From Rhizoclosmatium globosum (Eukaryota; Chytridiomycota; Chytridiomycetes; Chytridiales; Chytriomycetaceae), in the NCBI GenBank assembly GCA_002104985.1, contig MCGO01000019.1, positions 310,001-374,000 of the forward strand: 64,000 bases of DNA, read 5' to 3'. Under the pieces are notes generated by a model. That model had not been told where the DNA came from, searched no databases, and saw nothing but the letters and a program-made list of their open reading frames with translations. Positions within the stretch are counted from its first letter, which is position 1; each line of letters begins with the position of its first letter. Shown here one piece after another: positions 44,173 to 55,217 of the stretch. A program made the translations under genes and the position numbers.

Positions 44173-45899
44173 ATGCACCCATCGATTCTCATTCTGTGGG
44201 CGACAGTATCAACCGCACAGCTCCTAGTTCCTTCGAATCCGTATTCCGAGGCACTTTCCGGCTTCGGGTCGTCGTCGTTGTCCGTCCTTGCGCCGGTTGT
44301 TGCGGCAAGCGGCACCGTGATTCCAGGGTCGTTTATTGCAGTTCTCGACGATGCGGCCGAGTTCCACATTGAAAGCTTTGATGAGCGCACACTCAAACTG
44401 GGCAAGAAGACGGTGGTCGAGGTTGGTTGGTTTGTTTCGGTTGTTCGTGCTTGGCTCAAACTGACGTAACTTGAAACAACAACTTCGAATGATGATGCAG
44501 CCATTCGGTTTCTCGCCTGAACTCGCTGCTCTCCACTCCTTCCATCCACCACGCGATTCCCGCGTGGATTCATCTTCAAGAACATGAACCATGTCGACTT
44601 GAAGAAGGTCCGCGAACTCAAGGCTATCAAGTACATTGAGCCAGACCAAGTGGTTCATGCAACGCTACCAAGAAAGAAATCGGAAAATGATGTCGGACGC
44701 GTGAGAATCCCTGAAGACGGTCATGAAACAACGGATGGACGCGTTCATATTCCTGAAGAAGGAAATGAGAATCAAGGGGAACACATGACGGTGCCGGAAG
44801 ACGGGTCGGAGGTTCAGGCTTCTCCTCCTTGGGGTCTTGCTCGTGTTTCTCATGAATTGAAGCCTGACTTTACAAGAGGTATAAATTCATATACGGGCTG
44901 TACACTTTTCGGACTAAATCACAAAAAAACAAACAGTCAATGACTACTGGTACAATCAGAACGACGGTCTTGGCGTGGATGTTTATGTTGTCGACACGGG
45001 TATCAATATCAAGCACGTTGAGTTTCAAGGAAGAGCTGTGTGGGGTGCTACCATTCCTGATGGCGTGAGTCATTTTTTCTTTCATATGTCTCCCGCATAA
45101 ATCTTAATCCTCAGTTTTAAAATTACTAGGACAAGGATGAAGACGGGAATGGACACGGAACTCATGTTGCTGGAACCATTTCTGCCAAAACTTTTGGGGT
45201 TGCAAAGAAGGCCAACACTGTTGCCGTCAAGGTTCTCCGTAGCAACGGCTCCGGCTCAATGAGTGACGTTTTGAAGGGAATCGAGTGGGTCGCCAAAGAC
45301 CACGTCCAAAAGAACCAAGGTGAAGACTCCATTCAGGCTCCGGCTCCATACAAGAGAACTGGAAACAAAAAGTCAGTCGCGAACATGTCTTTGGGCGGAG
45401 GAAAGTCAGATGCTCTTGACCGCGCAGTTGACGGAGCTGTAAGCGTTGGAGTCCACTTTGCAGTTGCCGCTGGAAACGACAATGCCGACGCATGCAATAT
45501 CTCCAGCTGCCTCCAAAAAGTCTGTACTGTTCTTGCTACTACCATCAATGATGACCGTGCTACATTTCCAACTGGGGCGATGTGTGACATTGGTGCTCCA
45601 GGTTCCAAATTCTTTCCACCTGGATTGGAAGTAACACCGCCAACAACACGATTTCTGGTACTTCCATGGCATCTCCTCACGTTGCTGGAGTGATTGCCGC
45701 TTATGTGTCACGTGTGGACAGTGGATGGGATACCTTGACTCCAGCTCAATTGAAGTTGAAGTTGATTAACGTGGCTGTCAAGAACGTTATTAAGGGTATG
45801 CCTAAAGGTTCAGGAACCAAGAACTTTTTGGTGTACAACTCTGCCCCAGTTCATGAACATGAGAGTGTTTCCAAGAAAGGGGATGGAGAAAGTCTTTGA
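44173..45899 (+). CDS. Secreted subtilisin-like serine protease (proteinase K type)
   Basis: A signal peptide (MHPSILILWATVSTAQLLVP) and an I9-type propeptide (GTVIPGSFIAVLDDAAEFHI, VRELKAIKYIEPDQVVHA) precede an S8 catalytic domain. Triad: Asp in VDVYVVDTGINIKHVEF, His in GNGHGTHVAGTISAKTFGVA and Ser in ISGTSMASPHVAG. The oxyanion Asn is in VAAGNDNADACN. Between propeptide and protease lies a Glu/Pro-rich insert with three copies of an 'R/MxxPEDGxE' pattern (VRIPEDGHE, VHIPEEGNE, MTVPEDGSE). Three introns are visible (44420-44498, about 44879-44935 and 45064-45130). An AAA run at 45607-45609 is one A short; one more gives SKILSTWIGSNTANNTISGT. A likely nutritional or host-degrading protease. 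Confidence 0.93.
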
Positions 45900-46175
45900 T
45901 TAGGAATATTTGAATAAACTGAAGGAGTGTTGTCCATTGAAAGCTGAGGCGCGCCGTGCTTCCAAAAGGATCTTTAGCTTGCGTACAGATTCTATTTATT
46001 GGTAGAGTGTGGGGTAAGCAATGAAAATGATATTTCCAGCAGACACAATGTTATTATCCATGTGATCCAACTATCTGTAGCGGATCACAAGTGAAAATCA
46101 CGATGAGCAGTTGGCATAGAATGGCAAGTCATTAGCACTAAAAATCAAATAAAAAAATAACATATTGGAAAATGT

Positions 46176-46404
46176 TCATACATCCACTGCGACCGTATTC
46201 CAGGCCATAAACTTTTGGAATGCCAGAGGATCATTAAGGCCAAGAGCGTTCAGAGGGACACCTGAGCATTCAAAGAACTTGTGGAAAACCTCAACCAATG
46301 TAGGGAAAATTTGGTAACTTGGACATGTCAGGGATAAGGTAGTCCTCAGGATTGGTTGGAGCAGCATCACTTGAGTCTACCCAGCCAGAAAAAGTTGTTG
46401 CCAT
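46176..46404 (-). CDS. Short hypothetical protein (broken frame)
   Basis: Starting at 46404 the frame reads MATTFSGWVDSSDAAPTNPE then DYLIPDMSKLPNFP, and stops. One frame over it continues LVEVFHKFFECSGVPLNALG, then LNDPLAFQKFMAWNTVAVDV, ending at 46176. Both parts look like real protein, so a one- or two-base change near 46315 probably splits one gene. The family is unknown. It is divergent from the equally indel-rich gene at 46757. Confidence 0.35.
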
Positions 46405-46756
46405 AGGAGGAGGAAGACTCAGAGGTGGAAAAAGATTTTGAGGAGGGATTAATTGTCATTCAAAATCCAATAAAAACAATTATTAGAAAGGACGAAGGAA
46501 GGAGATATATGTAGGACAAATTTAACAGCATTGAGTCTGCTTGAAATTCATGAGGGAAGGAAATGTAGTTTGAGTGTCCAAGAGCCAGCATTAATCAAGA
46601 AATACAGGCATATGTACATGCACAATGTATAAATAGGAAAAAAGGAGAGAAATGTATAAGAAAAGAAGAAAGGCAATGAAAAGTCATTATCTCAATGAAT
46701 TGAGCGAAAAATAGGGTTACAGCCATCACAATTGCAATTGCAAAAACTTCCCTTAA
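46405..46756. other. Spacer between two divergent hypothetical genes
   Basis: About 350 bp, purine-rich on the plus strand (GGAGGAGGAAG, AAAAGGAGAG, AAGAAAAGAAGAAAGG), with no supported ORF. It presumably contains the promoters of both flanking hypothetical genes. Confidence 0.35.
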
Positions 46757-48203
46757 ATGCAGACACCAAAGGACGTGCCAGTGTCAAAGATACCTGATAC
46801 CTCCAGTGCAATGATTTACAACACCAAAGAAGCAAGTGGAAGTGCATTGAGGGAGGGTGACGGAGCTCCTTCAAACGGCAATCAATGACTGGGCAGTGGA
46901 CAAGGATGCAGAAGAATTGGAGAGGGAAGATGAGGAGGCTGCAAGTGTTGTGAGTATTTAGATCTCACACTCAATGATCTAACTGTGCAACAATAGAGTC
47001 GCCACCACCATCTTTTGAATCAATCTTGGAAGTGTATAACAGTGTACCAACAGGAGGATTTGTTGTTGAATACCAGGACATGAAGAAAAACACTGGATTG
47101 GCTGCTAATACAATGCTTGTTACTATGCTGGCAAGTTCTGGCCTATTGTGCAGGATATGGAGGCAGGAGCAGCCTTCAAACTGGCTGTTGTGGACATTAT
47201 GGAGGTGGCAAAGAAATGCGCAAAAAGTATTCTTGAACAGTATAAGGAAGTTAGTGGGGCGCTGTTTACATTTGTATGGTGTGGATTAGGTTTGTGACTT
47301 CCAATAACTTTGAATTATTGGATTCCCTAAATTGTTCAAATCAGACTTTATGTTGAACCGGAAATGTCATGGGATGAATTTGAAGACTATGTAAAAAAGC
47401 AATACACTATGGCGTATCCTCCAAAAGAAGGTTCAGTGCTCCTGAGGTTAAAAAGGGTCGTAAGGCAGCTACTGGTGCAACACTTAACACTGTCTCCAGA
47501 AGTGTTAAAAACGCAGTCAACCACATTGAAGCAATTATTGACAAGCTAAAATGTTTTCTGATTGCAAATTGTATGTTGAGCATCTGGAATCAATGACAAA
47601 CAAGTTTGAGAAGATAGTTTTATAATGGAGAAGTGTGCAATGTAAGTAGTAGCAATCAAAATGGTTATTTCATTAATGTGCCTTGCAGGAGATTTCATCA
47701 ACTACTTGTTGATGTGTTTAGTGCACGTTGTGATGGAAAATATGATCGAATTCCCAATTTGAAAAGTTTGGAAAGTCCCATATGGTAGACACTCTTAAGT
47801 GGCTGAACAAGTTCATTACAATTCACGTATCTGATACTGGCAAGGGAAAAGGCGTGAAGGGCAAGAAGGGATTGGCTGGAACTATGAATCAAATCATTAA
47901 TTTTCTTGCCGCACAAAACGCAGACTTCTTTTTGACATCTGTAGAAGTCGCAAAGAAAAGGAATGCAGTCAAAAACAGTTTCATAGTTGAAATCAGTGAT
48001 GATGGCAGGGACGAATCAGAAATTGAAGATGAGGAGAAGCTCCAACTGAAGAAGAAGATGAAGGTTCAATCTGCCTGAGTGAAAAGGCTGAAGTGTTTGT
48101 GTTGAACATAAAGGGGAAGAACATTCGTGTTCAGGTGATGGATGGCATGGCTGCGTTGGAAAATTTTCAGAAGGATGAAGATGGCAGAATTATTATTGAT
48201 TAA
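46757..48203 (+). CDS. Unrecognised gene with many single-base breaks
   Basis: Segments in alternating frames read as one continuous protein of roughly 430 residues: MQTPKDVPVSKIPDTSSAM, LQTAINDWAVDKDAEELERE, GKFWPIVQDMEAGAAFKLAV, MSWDEFEDYVKKQYTMAYPP, TLNTVSRSVKNAVNHIEAII, MVDTLKWLNKFITIHVSD and finally KAEVFVLNIKGKNIRVQVMD. Introns are likely at about 46950-46997, 47285-47342 and 47640-47690. About nine breaks are needed, and each is fixed by adding one base (for example at 46853, 47128, 47440, 47551, 47620, 47777 and 48038). Composition is helical, acidic near both ends, with a GKGKGVKGKKG basic patch. No family is recognised. It may be a genuine gene in a poorly polished stretch or a recent pseudogene. 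Confidence 0.5.
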
Positions 48204-49825
48204 TTTAATCAATGCTTGGATACTTCGGCTGGAAAGAAAAGGGCAGTTATGATGCAACTCCCTTTTTTCTTCTGTGAAACCTCTTACTGGTCTCAATCCA
48301 TCACTGGACGACAACAGACCTCGATCGTTATAGATTTGGAAGTAATGTCCATCCTACCCTGCATTGGCCCCAATTGTAGAGCGGGAAATGTGCGGTTCCT
48401 AAGCACGTTAGAGCGTTGTAGAACTAACAGTGAGGGAAGGGAAAGAACAAGAAAGGGATTAACAATAAAAGAAACAACACAACTAATAAAAAAATACTCC
48501 ACCTGTAGCTGCTTGACTTACCCACTGAAGAGCGCTTTTAGCACTATGCTGCATGACCTCAACATGGTGGTCTATAGCTCCTTTTCCTACGCTCCAAATA
48601 CCAAGTCCAAACATTAGAACGTGTCATAATATATTTCGGTTTAGCAATCCATGGGGAACTAAGTTCCTGCCTCCCACCACCGCTGTACCTCTTGATCCAT
48701 GACTGCACAACTCCCTTTGACTAAACAACGTCACCACGGTTATTTCCAGAAGCTGTTATCTGGTCCTAAGCGCTTCATGGTCCATTGACGTTATCCACGT
48801 TACTTCTGGCCAGACCTACAACCCACAGGTCCCCTAACTAGAGATTCTTCCTGTGCCCATTGTACCTGTGCTACTTGTTCAACACTATCACTCAGAACTC
48901 GCAACAAGATTCCTGGCGTGAATATGGTCAACAACAGCGCTCACCCGAGCAACTGTCAAAGGGACCTTGAATATACTCTCTATGCTCGCCACAGCACTTC
49001 AATTATAGACAACTTCAACCTTTACTGATTTACCACTGATCCCCATAACAACAAATAAATAAGTAAAGTACATAAAAAAACAAAATAACGTAAAAGAATA
49101 AATACAAGCCCCATCGCCAAGTCTTTGAACCTACGTAATGAACAAGAAGAACCCCTTGTGAAGTACTTCACATTTCTGAAATTCAAAGGCAAACCCAACA
49201 GATGTCGAGACCACTACTTGGTAGTTACCAAACAAGGCAAAAGAACTTGCACCACAGGCGGTTTTTTTGAAATTCATTCCCAGTATTGTGTTTTTCCAGG
49301 GTTTTTTGACTCTAACATCTCAACACTTTTAGGTTTGTTCACTCTCAATAAGGTAGTTGAGAAATTTGACAAAATGAAAACGAAGATTGGGGTGTTCAAA
49401 AAGCAAGTTTAATCATTTTCAAAAGGGAGGGTCCGAGTTGCAGTTTCTAAACACAGTTTCTTGAGGTGTTTCTTCATAGTGGTTTTGGTGGTGAACAGTG
49501 AAATTGAATTGCAAACCTCAAAAGTAGTTCCCAAAATTGGAATTGAAAAACAAGGCAGAGTTCACTTTGGATTTTGGACATTTTAAAACTTCACTTTGGC
49601 AAACTTTGACCACCCCTAATCACTTGACAGAGGCTTTCTTTATGTTATTTCCTCTGTCCTTTCCAGTGTTGTTTTTTTTTGTCTTTCTCTTTCTTTTAAA
49701 TTAAATAATAAATTGACCTTGGGAAGTGGCGTATACCCCAAGAAAAAGCAATACTAGCTTTAAGCAAACTAAAAAGGCTGTCAACTATTTTATAGTTATG
49801 TCAAAGTATTAAAAGGAAAGTGGAA
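48204..49825. other. Gene-poor 1.6-kb stretch
   Basis: No convincing coding region. A 95-codon plus-strand frame at 49125-49412 has no recognisable motif, and the flanks are AT-rich with poly-A and poly-T runs (49070-49100, 49665-49720). No repeat or RNA gene was recognised. Confidence 0.45.
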
Positions 49826-50431
49826 CTAAAACCCATAGTTGCAAACGGTTGCTCCCCGTCCAATATTCGAAGATCCACACCCAATCTTCTTGGCTGCAAA
49901 GAAAGCCCCACAACATTCTTGAAATGCCCTGCTTGCGAAGGATTTCCCTTTGCCTCCTCCGTAACCCACCCAGAATAAGCAGCTGTACACGACTTCTTAC
50001 TCAAATACAGGTTCTGGCCCCACGTAGTACCCGCTCCAGAATTTGTGTGACAGTTCCAACAATCATTACGCGCTGCATAGTCCGCAGACTGTTTAGCGTA
50101 TGCAGCAAGCTTCTCATCCCACACCAAATTCCAAGTTCCAGGAATGTAATGCTGGCGCTCGTAGTTTGCAAGGTTGTGCATTCGCTTTTTACGCCTTGGT
50201 TCGAGTAGTTTGGGGGACGTTCTGATGCGGCAAGGGATGCACATGCGGCAAAGTTTGAGTTGCTGCATTTTGCTTGTGCTCGAGATGCGTCTGGTTAGGT
50301 GAGGTAGTCATTTGTGAGAGGTCGTCTTGTGGGTATGGATATGGGTCTGGAGAATTGTCGTCTTGTGGATTGCCTTGGGCAAAGACGGCAGTAGCTGCAA
50401 GCAAAGTAGTAATCATGCTGAAGGAATGCAT
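49826..50431 (-). CDS. Secreted CAP/SCP-domain protein
   Basis: A signal peptide (MHSFSMITTLLAATAVFAQG) and a Gln/Pro/His-rich linker lead to a CAP (SCP/PR-1) domain: MHNLANYERQHYIPGTWNLV, WDEKLAAYAKQSADYAARND, CWNCHTNSGAGTTWGQNLYL and AYSGWVTEE, then AGHFKNVV. These contain the CAP1/CAP2-type motifs and the His/Glu pocket residues. The printed frame then fails at a GGGG run (plus-strand CCCC 49906-49909). One more G gives a Cys-containing end, AAKKIGCGSSNIGRGATVCN, stopping at 49826. A second break near the CCCCC run at about 50216 separates leader and domain. Fungal homologues bind lipids or sterols and act outside the cell. Confidence 0.82.
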
Positions 50432-50522
50432 ATTGGGGGGTTTGAGAGTAGAATTGTTTTTGTGTTTGTGGAATTCAATTGAGGCAAGACTGTCCTTATA
50501 CTTTTTGTAGCTTCACTGTTCT

Positions 50523-51808
50523 TTAAAGCTTTGTTGTTTTCAAAAGGTTCTCAGTATTGTTCTGCTGAGAAATTGTAAATTTTAAGTTTGAGTGAATTGA
50601 GTGAATTGAGTGAAGTAGAACACCAAACCTACTCCGACATGTTCTCAACTCAATGTGTGTACGGACATGACAGCTATAATGTTGGGAAGTGATAAACGCA
50701 GAATAAAAAAGTTGAATCTTTTGTGTAGACAATGCAAAAAAGCATAATATTATTGACACAATCAGATACACACACCAATAATCAATACAAAAGGACATAT
50801 ACAACAAAATGTGATCAAAAAATAGGATCCCTCCATTTCCAACAGAGTGATCACTCAAACTTTTGCGAGCCTTTTCCAAACAATCCAAGAGAGCTTCTTT
50901 CGCACCACCAATCATGTAGCTTCCATGAGCACTTGCCATATTATCAAAATCCCAATCATGCGTCAATTCAATAACCCAGTCATAAAACTGTCGTGCAGCT
51001 TTTGGAGTTTTGTAGAGAGCTTGATTGGGCATGGAAGGATGGAACGTGATGGATTGCGACTGGAAAGCAAAGCAGGAGGAGAAGGAGTCAAGGAGAGAAG
51101 GATTTGAGACAGCAAACGCGTCATCCTGTAGAGTTTCACTTATAAGATCAACAAAGAAAAGAAAGTATATACATACACAAATGACAGTCTTGCTTGCCCG
51201 GTGGAAAGCAACGATGCCGTTGAAGTGGTTCGTAAGTTCCGGTGTTGGGTTGTTAAATTCGCAGCCTGCAGGAATGCGCATTTCGACCTCGTCCTTCCAC
51301 AAGTCTCTGACACTCTGATCCTCGACTGAGCCAGCCCTAGAGTATGTAACGCATGAGTACTTGAGACTGGGAGTTGAGACAAGACCAAGAGAGACGCACC
51401 ACTTCAAACCAGGCAGGTTTCGCAGGTGTCTCGGCGTTCCAAAGAGGCGGCCCTCGCTCTCAATGCGCGGATACACCTCGGCCCACTGCGCAAAGGCCGT
51501 CGTGTGAAACGGATTCGTGGCAACAACGGCCTCGATCAAATCACCGCCGCGCGTCAGTTCGTCAACTTGTTCTGCGTTGATTCGGTGAGTTCCACCGCGG
51601 AAAGAACGAGAAAGCGGCCGTTCGAAAGCCGGATAAAGTTGACGTGTGTTCCAACATCAAAGAAGAAGATGTAGAACGGCTTTTGGAAGAAGTTTAAAGA
51701 ACGTTGCCAGTAGAGAATAATGCTGCTTACGACACGCAGTCGGAAGCAGTCTGGTGCGATCTGCTCAAGCTTCGGTGGAGGCGCGACTGTGGACGAGAGG
51801 TTTCCCAT
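50523..51808 (-). CDS. Metallo-beta-lactamase-fold-like protein (DUF4336 type)
   Basis: The start at 51808 gives MGNLSSTVAPPPKLEQIAPD followed by an intron. Then FFDVGTHVNFIRLSNGRFLVL and IEAVVATNPFHTTAFAQWAE, with LFGTPRHLRNLPGLKW: this matches a fungal family with a degenerate MBL fold ('atnpfHt.....f...yp....yGtprHl...P...W'). After introns come GCEFNNPTPELTNHFNGIVA and DDAFAV. The frame is open to 50523, but the last ~90 residues are hydrophobic and Tyr/Ser-rich, like translated 3' UTR. One frame over, WKWRDPIF and a stop at 50815 gives a more natural end. Catalytic metal ligands are incomplete, so activity is uncertain. Confidence 0.6.
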
Positions 51809-52040
51809 TTTTGTTTGTGATTTCAAACACTCCCATCAAGAACCAAACTTTGAACCCGCTCCCAATTCATCTTCTCAATTTCTGCCCCCTCAATTGACAC
51901 AATCGAAACAAACGACCTGACCCAGAGACAAAGTTGAAAACAATTCTATTTTCTGCGATTTTCACCAAGACAAAGGAAATCTTCACTCCAATCGCTTCTC
52001 CCACTTTCTTCCCTCCTTCCACGCCCTGAACATAGCAAAC

Positions 52041-55007
52041 ATGGCCACCGTTAAGCAAAGCCTGATTGACAAAGAGACCCTTGACTACTTGGACAACCAA
52101 CGTCTCGATGATAGCAAGATTGTCCGCAACATTGAACTCGAGCACGAGAATATCGAGTTCATCTTCGAGCACGCCGAGCGCTACAACAACTGGAAGACGG
52201 ACGAGCTCTACATGGAGCGATCCTTCCTTGCTGAGGCCGCTTTCCTTGAAAAGATCCACGATGAAGAGCAAGAGAACTTGAAAAAGAGACAGGTACGTTT
52301 AGTTTTCTATTTTTGGGAACTCAATGGAAAGAACGAGAGGAGTCCTCTTGTGGCGAGGAACGAGCTGAATCTTTTTTTGATTGCGAGGAACAAGCGATAT
52401 ACTTTTGGTTTTTATATTATGCGCAAGCGAACAGAGCCATCAAACACAATTTTACATTTCCCCCACACCATCCAATTTAACCCCACCTTCCTAAAATTTC
52501 TATTAGATTGAAGAGGCGGCCTCCCAAAAGTCTATTGAGGAGGACCAGAGAACTTTCAACTTCATCATCAACGAGATGAAGAGTTTGAAAGTTCAATGTG
52601 ACCAGGTAAAGCAAGCCTTACTTTTGCTCCCATTCAACATCACAATTTTAAACACATTATCTATTGCCCCATTGTAGAACACAATCGCAGCAGAAAAAAT
52701 CAAGTGTGGAAAGCAAATGTAAAAATCTTTTTCTTTTGTCATTGTGACCACGATTTTTCCTAACCAATGAAACAAATAGTATGAAGGAGCGAAGAAATGC
52801 TGCTCGTGTAAGTATTAAAAACAAGTATCTTATGTTTCGATTGCTTAATTCCGGCTTTTAGCAATACCTTGCTCGTGTTGAGTCTCGTCAAGAACGTGAA
52901 CGCAAGGCCCTTGCTGGTTCGTAACAATGTCACTGCCATAATATGCAGTTTAACTAACTTTCATTATAATCCACAGAGAGCCACGCCCGTAAATTGAAGA
53001 AGATGAACCTCTCCCGTAACGTTACACTCCGCGAAGTTGAGGACCCAGAAATCAGAATCATTTTGAAGGGTCTCGACTTCAACCACAAGACTGCTGCTGA
53101 AGAGAACATGAGAACTGAGGCTCTCAAGGCCAAGGTATTTTTTCAGATATTCTTTCACATATTATGTTACTAACTGCGAGTGAGTAGGAAGCCAAAATTC
53201 ACCACGCCAAAGTGTTGGCTCAGTTGGTTCGCAACCAAAAGGAGATTGAACAGATGCGTGAAGTTCACCTTCTCCAGCAAAAGTACATCTCAAGAGTAAG
53301 TCAACCTTTTCTTTTCTTTCCCTTCTAACCACCACAAATCTAGTACCTCGATTGTGAACTCGAAATCATTGATGAAAACGAAGCCCTCCTTTCAGAGCAC
53401 ACCGCCAAAGAACAAGCCCTCGAGGACCACCTCAAGCAACAAGCTGACACTGAGGAGAACGTAATCAGCATGAAACTCATGTCCCTCCAGAGCAGCCAAA
53501 ACGAGCGCAACGTCTCCCAACTGGCCGCCAGCGTCCGCGAGCGTCAACGCAAGGAAGCCAAAGTCCTCGCTCACAAGGAACAACGCGAGGCCAAGCGACG
53601 CGAAAAAGAGTTCTGGACCAAGGAAATCGGATACCTCAAGGCCCACATGGCTCGTCTTGGCTTGCCCACTGAGGGACCAGTCTACGACGCCAAGGAGGCT
53701 GAGCTTTTGAACAGAATCCCTTCGGACTTGTTTGAACCTCTTGATGAAACTGATTTGGAGCACACTGAAGACGAGAGCACTGCTCCAGTTGTTGTTGATG
53801 ATATTAACGTTGAGGCGGCTCGTGCTCGTGAGATGGCCTTGTTTGAGACTTTGAAGAAGGCTCATAAAGCTGCTGTCAAGAAGTTGAAGCACCAGAACGC
53901 TAAGGCTCGTGATGCTCGTCGTGTTGAGCACAGAAGGTGTTGGCGTCCATCTTGACTGCTCAAGAGGCTGGTTCGTTACTACTTTTATTTTCGACTTGAC
54001 TAAATTGTTCATCAGATATCAAAAAGTTGAAGGCTCAACAAGAAATCGAGATGCAACAGTTCGAAGAGACCCAAAAGTCATCTAGCAAGGCCGATGAAGA
54101 CAACGCCGCATCAAACGAGCGTTTATATGGAATGCTTCCCGTAAGCCGTTCTATTTAAGTTAGAATTATATTAAATTTTTGTACTTCAGAAATTCGTTGC
54201 TGATGTCATGAAGACTGGAGCTGCGGTGGAACCTCGACCATTCAAATGTCTTGCGTTCTTGACTGCCGATATTGTGTCATTCACCAACCTGAGGTAATTC
54301 AATCTGTTTTTGAGCCTAAGGTTACGAGAAACTGATACCTGCATTAGTTCCAAGAGTTCTGCCAAGCAAGTTGTCTCCTTGCTTAACAGACTCTACTCTC
54401 AAATGGATGAAGTCATTGACTCCTTTGAAGACCTCTACAAGCTGGAAACCATTGGTAAAGAACTTTTTTCTTCTCCTCTTCCAATGATTTACACTCACTA
54501 ATTCATTTTCTCCCATAGGTGACGCTTACAACGTCGTTGCCGGTTTGAACACACAAGAAACGTCAACTCCAAAGGACTTTGCCGTCAGTATGATTGAGTG
54601 CGCTCAAAGATTCATGGAAATTGTCCGCAACCTCGACATGTCCGACCAAATCACCGACCACATCCAAATGCGTATCGGAGTTCACGTTGGACCAGCCGTT
54701 GGAGGAGTCGCGAACCCAGCCATGCCAAAGTAACGAAAAATTCCCTTCTTAACGCGTTTTTACTGATTTACCCCACAGGTACTCATTGTTCGGAGACACT
54801 GTCACCATCACAGGACAGATGGAACAGACTTCACGACCAATGGAAATCCACGTCTCTGGACCAACATACGAGCTTGTTCAAGATGTGTTTGACTTTGACG
54901 TGTCCGAGGCCGTTCCAATTTTGGATGGAAAGCAAAAGATGGCGGCTTGGTGGCTCCTGAACAAGAAGCGCAAGGGACACTCTGCTCATGGTGATGCTGC
55001 TCAGTAA
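52041..55007 (+). CDS. Coiled-coil class III nucleotide cyclase (guanylate-cyclase-like)
   Basis: About 660 residues in at least 12 exons. The N-terminal ~480 residues are charged and helical (coiled coil), without membrane segments. A class III cyclase domain ends the protein: FLTADIVSFTNL and LETIGDAYNVVAG carry the two metal-binding Asp residues. The E of LETIGDAY is the guanylate-type base-recognition residue. MRIGVHVGPAVGGVANPAMP follows. In YSLFGDTVTITGQME the positions normally Asn and Arg (FGDTVNTASRME) are Thr and Gln. These stabilise the transition state, so catalysis may be impaired. One base is missing at 53931 (CACAG for CACCAG) in the coiled coil. Introns are 40-75 bp, apart from the first at 52292-52507. 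Confidence 0.87.
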
Positions 55008-55217
55008 ATGAGAAATCAATCGCGGGAAATATTCTAGTTACTTCTTCTTCATAACACGTCTCTTCTTTTCCCCCCTTTTTCATCCTTTTCAACTGAAACA
55101 TCCTTTTTGCTTATTTAAATGAAGTTACCATTTCTCAAAGTATGATTTTCATCCAGACCAGCGCACACCCAAAACATAAAAAAGAGGCACTTTTTCGTGA
55201 TTGAGGCATAACTGACT

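Noticed and set aside
49125..49412. 95-codon plus-strand ORF in the 48-49.8 kb gap
   Set aside because: No motif, homology pattern, splice context or codon bias supports it.
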